Shown: positions 59,047 through 64,000 of the stretch, piece by piece
Layout of the letters: every line of letters begins with the position of its first letter
Numbering within the stretch: the stretch's first letter is position 1
DNA from: Torymus aiolomorphi
Taxonomy: Eukaryota > Arthropoda > Insecta > Hymenoptera > Torymidae
NCBI GenBank assembly: GCA_036365515.1
Contig: CM070874.1
Location: 168,267,297 to 168,331,296, forward strand
Reading direction: 5' to 3'
DNA: 64,000 bases
Notes under the pieces: generated by a model
What the model was told of the DNA's origin: nothing
What the model saw: only the letters and a program-made list of their open reading frames with translations
The model's database searches: none
Position numbers and translations under genes: made by a program

Positions 59047-61471
59047 ACTTTTTTTGATGAATTGAATAAATAATACTTTGGTATATTAGAATATTTAATT
59101 TTTCTCGCTTCTTCATCTTCTAAATTTAATTGAAACCACGCCGTTAGAGTTGTATTATTATTTTTATTTAAAACTTCGTCTTCTTTATTTTCTTCAAAAT
59201 ATATATACTGTTGATTTTCCGTATGAATAGCTAAACGAATAATTGTGTGTGACCTTCCTGACAATGGTAATTCTTCTATTCTCCATGCTGCTTCTATTGG
59301 ACTAACATATCTCCCATTAAGATAGTCAGTAATTTCATCATATATTTCACATTGATGTGTATCAGAATTTTTTTCGATACACTTACATATGCTTTGTCAA
59401 ACCCTTTATGAATATATTTATAAAGATATTTGATAGACATGACCGAATAAGATATTTCGCAATTTATATGACATTGATATTTTTTCAAAAGTGTAGGATT
59501 GTAAGGAACTACCATTGAATTATCTACTTTCACTATTTCACCATTTACTTTTGAATTGTATGTATAACTATTTAAATTATTTCTTCGTTTATATTGGGGA
59601 AATCCATTTTTGTCAAAATGTGTAAAATCACTGAATTCTTTTGGATAGTTTTTCGAACAAACATCTTTCTCCTTGTTATAACAGAGGGAATTTTCTGTAT
59701 GGGGACCATGCAACATGTGTTTGATAACTAATGCTTGTAATTCTTTATCATCATTTGGAATTTCAGCACTCACATATTTATCAATGTCTTGTGGATTCAA
59801 TAATTTGTTTTCATAATTTAAGATAAATAATAAATGAGCATGAGGTAATCCTCTTTTTGAAATTCAATTGTGTAAATATATGCCAGTATTTCGCCAAAAA
59901 TATTTCCACTTAAAATATCTGCTAAAATTGCTCGTAATTTAGTATTAAATAATCTTGCTGTTAAATTAGGAATATCATTACATGTGGTTCCTCGAGGGAA
60001 GTTTGATAGTACTCTTTTTAAGTTCCGGCCAATTTGGATTACACGTTACAGTAATAAATAAATCAGGTCTTCCAACAGCTCTATTTATAGCCATTGCATC
60101 TTGATATAATTGATGCATATGTCTAGGACTACCAATATGAGTTGATGGTAAAATAAAAAGATGTCCCAAACGTTCTTTGTTCTCGAAATTTTTTGATTTA
60201 TTTGAAGCATTTTTTCCAACATGATCTAATAACCCTTGATAACATGCAACTCTTAATTTTCCTTGATTTTGTCTAAAATAATCCATTCTTGTACTTTCTA
60301 TGACTATATATGCATGTATTATGTATTGTTGAGTCAATCGTCCACTACATAAAATTGGATTGAAAATTGGTCCTGGCCGATAAGCAATTCGGTTTGAATA
60401 ATATTGCAAAGCAGTCAATCTTTTATTATTTTCTGAATTTTGATGTAAATCGGGATTCCATCCTAAGTCTCCTGAAGGAAATAAAATAGGAAATACCATC
60501 GGATCCAAATGATGAGATAACTTATGTATGAAAATATGTGATGTACTGTTATCCGGATTTCTTGGATAAATACACAAATCAAAAGATGATGGAATTTCTC
60601 CTTCTCGTGAAATAATTAAAGCGGCACATTCCGCAGTTTTTGGTTTACTATAAACATTTTGGTTCAATTTTATATTTCGAACAAAATATAACTTGTATTG
60701 AGGAATTTGAGTATTTTTTGATAATTCATATAAATGCTTGTATTTTTTTGCATATGGGTTGTCATTTAATATTCTATTTAATATTGTGAAATGTTCTTCT
60801 AATAATGCTTTGTTATTTTTCAATCTTAACTGATTTGCTGTATACTCATCATAAATGTAAATTTGACCATTTTGAGGATGTTGATTAGGTTCAACGATAA
60901 CTGATTTCGGAGATGTATGCCAAACTTGGCCTTGGATTTTTAAATTATAAACTCCTTTATTTTTATTGTTAATTACTGCATTGAAACTCGCAAATGAGTA
61001 TTTATTATTGTAATAACGGATTAGTTCTTTAAATTTTTTGTCATACAGAAGTTCTTTCAAATCTTCGTTATACTCTGATAAAGGAGGTAAAATAACTTTT
61101 CCGTTATGACAACAACTTTTTTTTGAAAATTCTGTTTCCCAAAAAACTGCAGAACAATTAGAGCATACATAATCCATATTGCCTGAATCTACATAATTTA
61201 AGTTTGGAGGGCACATCTTTCTAATTTTTTGTATCTTTCTCCTCTTATAAATTCGATTTGAAGACATATTACTTGCAATATCAAGCTTACGTTTCTTAGC
61301 CAACCGTTTTTCATTCAAATTGCTTACAACATTTGTACATCTTTTCTTATTCATTCGTCCTTCATTTATGTTGACAACCCGATCGTTTTGTCTTTTATTA
61401 TTTACTCTTACTTCATTCATATTAATTACTCTATCCTTTTTTCTCTTGTTCTCTACCCTTTCTTCATTCAT
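59004..61471 (-). pseudogene. Helitron Rep region (Helitron_like_N and HUH nuclease)
   Basis: 59978-61471: the end of the 17-residue repeats, then CSNCSAVFWETE and a Cys-rich segment, DPMVFPILFPSGDLGW, RIAYRPGPIF and VTCNPNWPEL. After a shift near 60000: GTTCNDIPNLTARLF and YIYTIEFQK, then another shift in an A-run and RGLPHAHLLF with the HUH nuclease motif (near 59850). 59294-59800: LLKKYQCHINCEISYSV, then after a shift near 59370 CEIYDEITDYLNGRYVS, and 59004-59264: the Rep-helicase linker. The HUH nuclease nicks and joins DNA ends. Four frame breaks in this copy. Confidence 0.88.
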
Positions 61472-63147
61472 GTTCGTAATTCTATCTTTTCCCTTTTATT
61501 TTCCACCTTTCCTTCACTCATGTTCGTGACACGATCTTTTTCCCTCTTATTTTCCAGCCTTCCTTCACTCATGTTCATAACTCTATCTTTTTCCCTCTTA
61601 TTTTCCAGCCTTCCTTCACTCATGTTCATAACTCTATCTTTTTCCCTCTTATTTTCCAGCCTTCCTTCACTCATGTTCATAACTCTATCTTTTTCCCTCT
61701 TATTCTGCAGCCTTTCCTCAATCATATTAAAAACTCTATCATTTTGTCTTTTATTTCCTATCCTTCCTTCACTCATATTTATAATTCGATCCTTTTCTCT
61801 CTTGCTCTCTATTCTATCTTCTTTCATAGTAGTGATCCTATCACTTTGTCGCTTTCTGTTTACTCTTTCTTCATTCATATTACAAATACGATCAAGTTTT
61901 CGTTTCTTCTCTAATTTATCACCATCAAGATACCGATTTTTTCTACATACGTTAATTTCATCTTTATTTTTAGCATAATGTAACCGACGATATTGATTTT
62001 GATAGTCTTTAAGAAAAAAAGTATTTTCGATTTCAAGAACATCATAATGTCCACTATCCAAGTTTCCAGATAATAAAAGAACTAATTTATTTCTGCTATT
62101 GCACGGACCGAATTCCCTTGCATTATAATATCCTTGATATACTGTAACTTTTACATTGTAAATACTGACAAAAGCGGCAATCTCAACTTCTCCACCAAAA
62201 CTACCATTTTTAGACATATTTAGTTTGTAAGAATTTGGATCAGTAATTGTTGTGTTGTAAGAACTGTTTCCTAATATAAAAGATTCATAAATTATCCAAT
62301 CATTTATAATTTTATTTACTAATTTCAATCGAATTTGTCTATGTTTCTCTTGATTATTGAATACAAATTCTGCAAATGCGCGGAAAAGACAGTTACCATC
62401 CGGTTTCATTTCATGTTTTATATCTCTTTTTAAGATATCATTCATTTCTTCATTCATGTTCATAACAGTTTCTTCAATCTTATTGTTCACTCGTTCTTCA
62501 TTACTATTAACAACTGCATCGGTTTCCCTCATATCTTCCAATCTTTCTTCATTGATATTAACAATTATATCCTTTTCTATCTGATTTTCCTTGTCATTCA
62601 TATTAACAACTCTACCTTTTTCCCGATTATTTTTCAACCTTCTTTCACTGAGGTTCGTGATTCTATCCTTTTGTCTCTTTTTTTCCATCGACCAATAATT
62701 TCGATCGTTTCCAGACAAAAAAATATTTTCAATATCAAGAATATCATAATGACCACTATCCAAGCTTCCAGATAATAAAAGAACTAATTTATTTCTGCTA
62801 TTACATGCACCGAATTCCCTTGCATTATAATATCCTTGATGTACTATAACTTTTACATTGTAAATACTAACAAAAGCAGCAATCTCAACTTCTCCACCAA
62901 AACTACCATTAGTAGACATATGTAGTTTGTAAGAATTTGAATCAGTAATTATTGTGTTGTAAGAATTGTCTCCTAATACAAAAGATTCATAAACTATCCA
63001 ATCACTTATAATTTTATCCACTAATTTCAATCGAATTTGTCTATGTTGCTCTTGATCACTAAATAAAAATTCTGCAAATGCTCGGAAAAGACAGTTACCA
63101 TCTGGTTTCATTTTATGTTTTATAATTCTTTTTGAGATCTTATTCAT
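61468..63147 (-). CDS. Helitron N-terminal region: tandem OTU domains and 17-residue repeats
   Basis: 559 codons from the ATG at 63147. OTU-type cysteine-protease domain 1 at about residues 10-140 has KPDGNCLFRAFAEF (catalytic Asp and Cys19) and SGSLDSGHYDIL (catalytic His). Domain 2 at about residues 240-360 repeats these as KPDGNCLFRAFAEFVF and SGNLDSGHYDVL, almost identical. Around them is an array of about 17-residue units of the form NMSEGRLENKREKDRVM. The frame closes at KIELRT because one T is missing in a run near 61493; the array and Rep follow in the next frame. OTU domains remove ubiquitin; their role in Helitrons is unknown. Confidence 0.88.
   Translation of the reverse strand: MNKISKRIIKHKMKPDGNCLFRAFAEFLFSDQEQHRQIRLKLVDKIISDWIVYESFVLGDNSYNTIITDSNSYKLHMSTNGSFGGEVEIAAFVSIYNVKVIVHQGYYNAREFGACNSRNKLVLLLSGSLDSGHYDILDIENIFLSGNDRNYWSMEKKRQKDRITNLSERRLKNNREKGRVVNMNDKENQIEKDIIVNINEERLEDMRETDAVVNSNEERVNNKIEETVMNMNEEMNDILKRDIKHEMKPDGNCLFRAFAEFVFNNQEKHRQIRLKLVNKIINDWIIYESFILGNSSYNTTITDPNSYKLNMSKNGSFGGEVEIAAFVSIYNVKVTVYQGYYNAREFGPCNSRNKLVLLLSGNLDSGHYDVLEIENTFFLKDYQNQYRRLHYAKNKDEINVCRKNRYLDGDKLEKKRKLDRICNMNEERVNRKRQSDRITTMKEDRIESKREKDRIINMSEGRIGNKRQNDRVFNMIEERLQNKREKDRVMNMSEGRLENKREKDRVMNMSEGRLENKREKDRVMNMSEGRLENKREKDRVTNMSEGKVENKREKIELRT
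61500..61745 (-). repeat. Near-identical 51-bp coding repeats
   Basis: About five 51-bp units encoding the 17-residue motif, three of them essentially identical (61560-61700). The wider degenerate array spans about 61240-61920. Identity this high suggests recent unit duplication or gene conversion. Confidence 0.9.
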
Positions 63148-64000
63148 TTTATTATATCAAATATGAGGAATCGTAGAATACCTATATGAAAATACATGAA
63201 ATTCAATGTATTATAGGAAAAAGAAAAATATTACTTTTTGAAAAAACCTTACACTTTAAAAGATCCAAAAATATTTCTTGATTGGCCTTTTAAAGTTGAT
63301 TGCCACACATCAGCTATGAAATAAGCTTTAGAAAATAAGGCGAAAAGGCTGACACAATCCTATTTAATATAAATTTGTTACCATCAATGAACAGAACAAT
63401 ATAAAAATATAAATTTTTTAGAATGTAGATTTTTCTAAAAATTATTTTTCTATTTTAATAATTTTAGTGTGATAAAATAATTCAAGAATATTAGTTACTT
63501 TTAAAGTAAAGGGTATATATGACTGACAAAGTCAATATATTATTATATATTTGTATGTATCTTTGTTTCTCAATGGAAATATCATATTTCAAACTGGTCA
63601 AAAAAAGGTACACAAAATATGATACATAACTATATATAATAGTGTAAAAATTATTTTTTTAATTTCTTCTTTTTTAACATTTTGATATTGAATATAACGT
63701 TATAATGTTGAATATTTATTAAATGTTATACTTATTGCTCTTACTTATTTATTAGATATTATTCTTAATCTAATTTAAGCGATTCGTTCGGTTTTCGATC
63801 GTTTTGCGAGGTATCAATCTCGAATCAACATTCTTTCAACGTTATACTTGATTTTCAATTACATATTATAATATTTTTTATACTTTTTTACTTTTTCTTT
63901 TGTTTGTTTTTTTATATTAATAGAGCGTAAATTTAATTTCTTGAAATTGTTATTTAATTGCTCCATATTACATGGTTCCAAACGTTTCATATATTCAAAA
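63148..64000. other. AT-rich flank, no gene seen
   Basis: Expected to contain the 5' end of the Helitron, but I could not fix it. No repeat or coding frame recognised. Confidence 0.4.

Larger units (their letters stand above)
57180..63147 (-). mobile_element. Helitron (rolling-circle transposon) with duplicated OTU domains
   Basis: On the minus strand, in order: two OTU-type protease domains, a long 17-residue repeat array, a Helitron_like_N region, a Rep region with an HUH motif, and a Pif1-like helicase. An RPA-like gene follows. Termini (5'-TC, 3' hairpin and CTRR) were not located: the 5' end should lie in 63148-64000 or beyond, and the 3' end downstream of 57180 or of the RPA-like gene. 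At least five frame breaks, most in A or T runs. Confidence 0.88.

Noticed and set aside
61388..61978. Plus-strand 196-codon hydrophobic repeat frame
   Set aside because: Antisense of the Helitron 17-residue repeat array; periodic Phe/Leu/Ser is the complement of Lys/Arg/Glu codons.
61468..63147. OTU domains as a separate host or viral deubiquitinase gene
   Set aside because: The repeat array continues into the Rep region through a single missing T, and OTU domains are known in Helitron proteins, so one element protein is the simpler reading.

Overview
This window is a dense, deeply nested pile of transposable elements from an animal genome, almost certainly an insect. A parasitoid wasp or other hymenopteran is plausible but not proven. 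Evidence for an arthropod: mariner, Transib, Gypsy, BEL/Pao, Copia, Penelope-like, CR1/Jockey-type LINE and Helitron coding sequences side by side, short GT-AG introns, and AT-rich spacers. I see no ordinary host gene. Nearly every coding stretch belongs to a mobile element or to multi-copy, transposon-like families.

Layout. 1-2.2 kb: a fragment of a transposon-associated uncharacterised gene (minus), split by a mariner inserted 6 bp inside a coding exon. 2.7 kb: a perfect 4 x 25-bp tandem repeat. 4.7-7.4 kb: a decayed Penelope-like element with long inverted terminal repeats. 7.4-10.1 kb: a Copia fragment (minus) truncated at both ends. 10.2-12.7 kb: a second, more decayed member of the 1-kb gene family, split by a 1.9-kb inverted-repeat element.

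12.8-53.7 kb is one Russian doll. A LINE on the plus strand (called LINE-A here) starts at about 12.87 kb and is broken three times: by a solo-LTR-like insert (13.6-14.7 kb), by a TGTTACG...CGTAACA element with a CAAGG duplication (15.63-21.97 kb) that itself holds a second, minus-strand LINE (LINE-B), and by a 30.3-kb Gypsy insertion (23.17-53.46 kb) with an AAGC duplication. At the last two breaks LINE-A resumes in exact reading frame. The minus-strand Gypsy is in turn split inside gag by a 17.0-kb Transib-type transposon (30,942-47,976) with CACAGTG ends and a CGCCG target duplication. Inside the Transib are its own multi-exon transposase gene, about 2.4 kb of a 65-bp G-quadruplex-capable satellite, a foldback element, an intact mariner, an internally deleted BEL/Pao element and a tRNA-like sequence.

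55.6-63.1 kb: a minus-strand Helitron with an unusual duplicated OTU-protease domain, a long 17-residue repeat array, Rep (HUH) and helicase regions, followed downstream by a five-exon RPA-like gene. Most of its frame breaks lie in homopolymer runs, so decay and base-level assembly error are hard to separate.

The genes do not form one pathway; each set serves its own element's mobility. The insertion order is readable: LINE-A first, then Gypsy, then Transib, then mariner, BEL and others. The strongest items are the giant Transib with immunoglobulin-type heptamer ends, its satellite, and the exact frame restoration across 30 kb.
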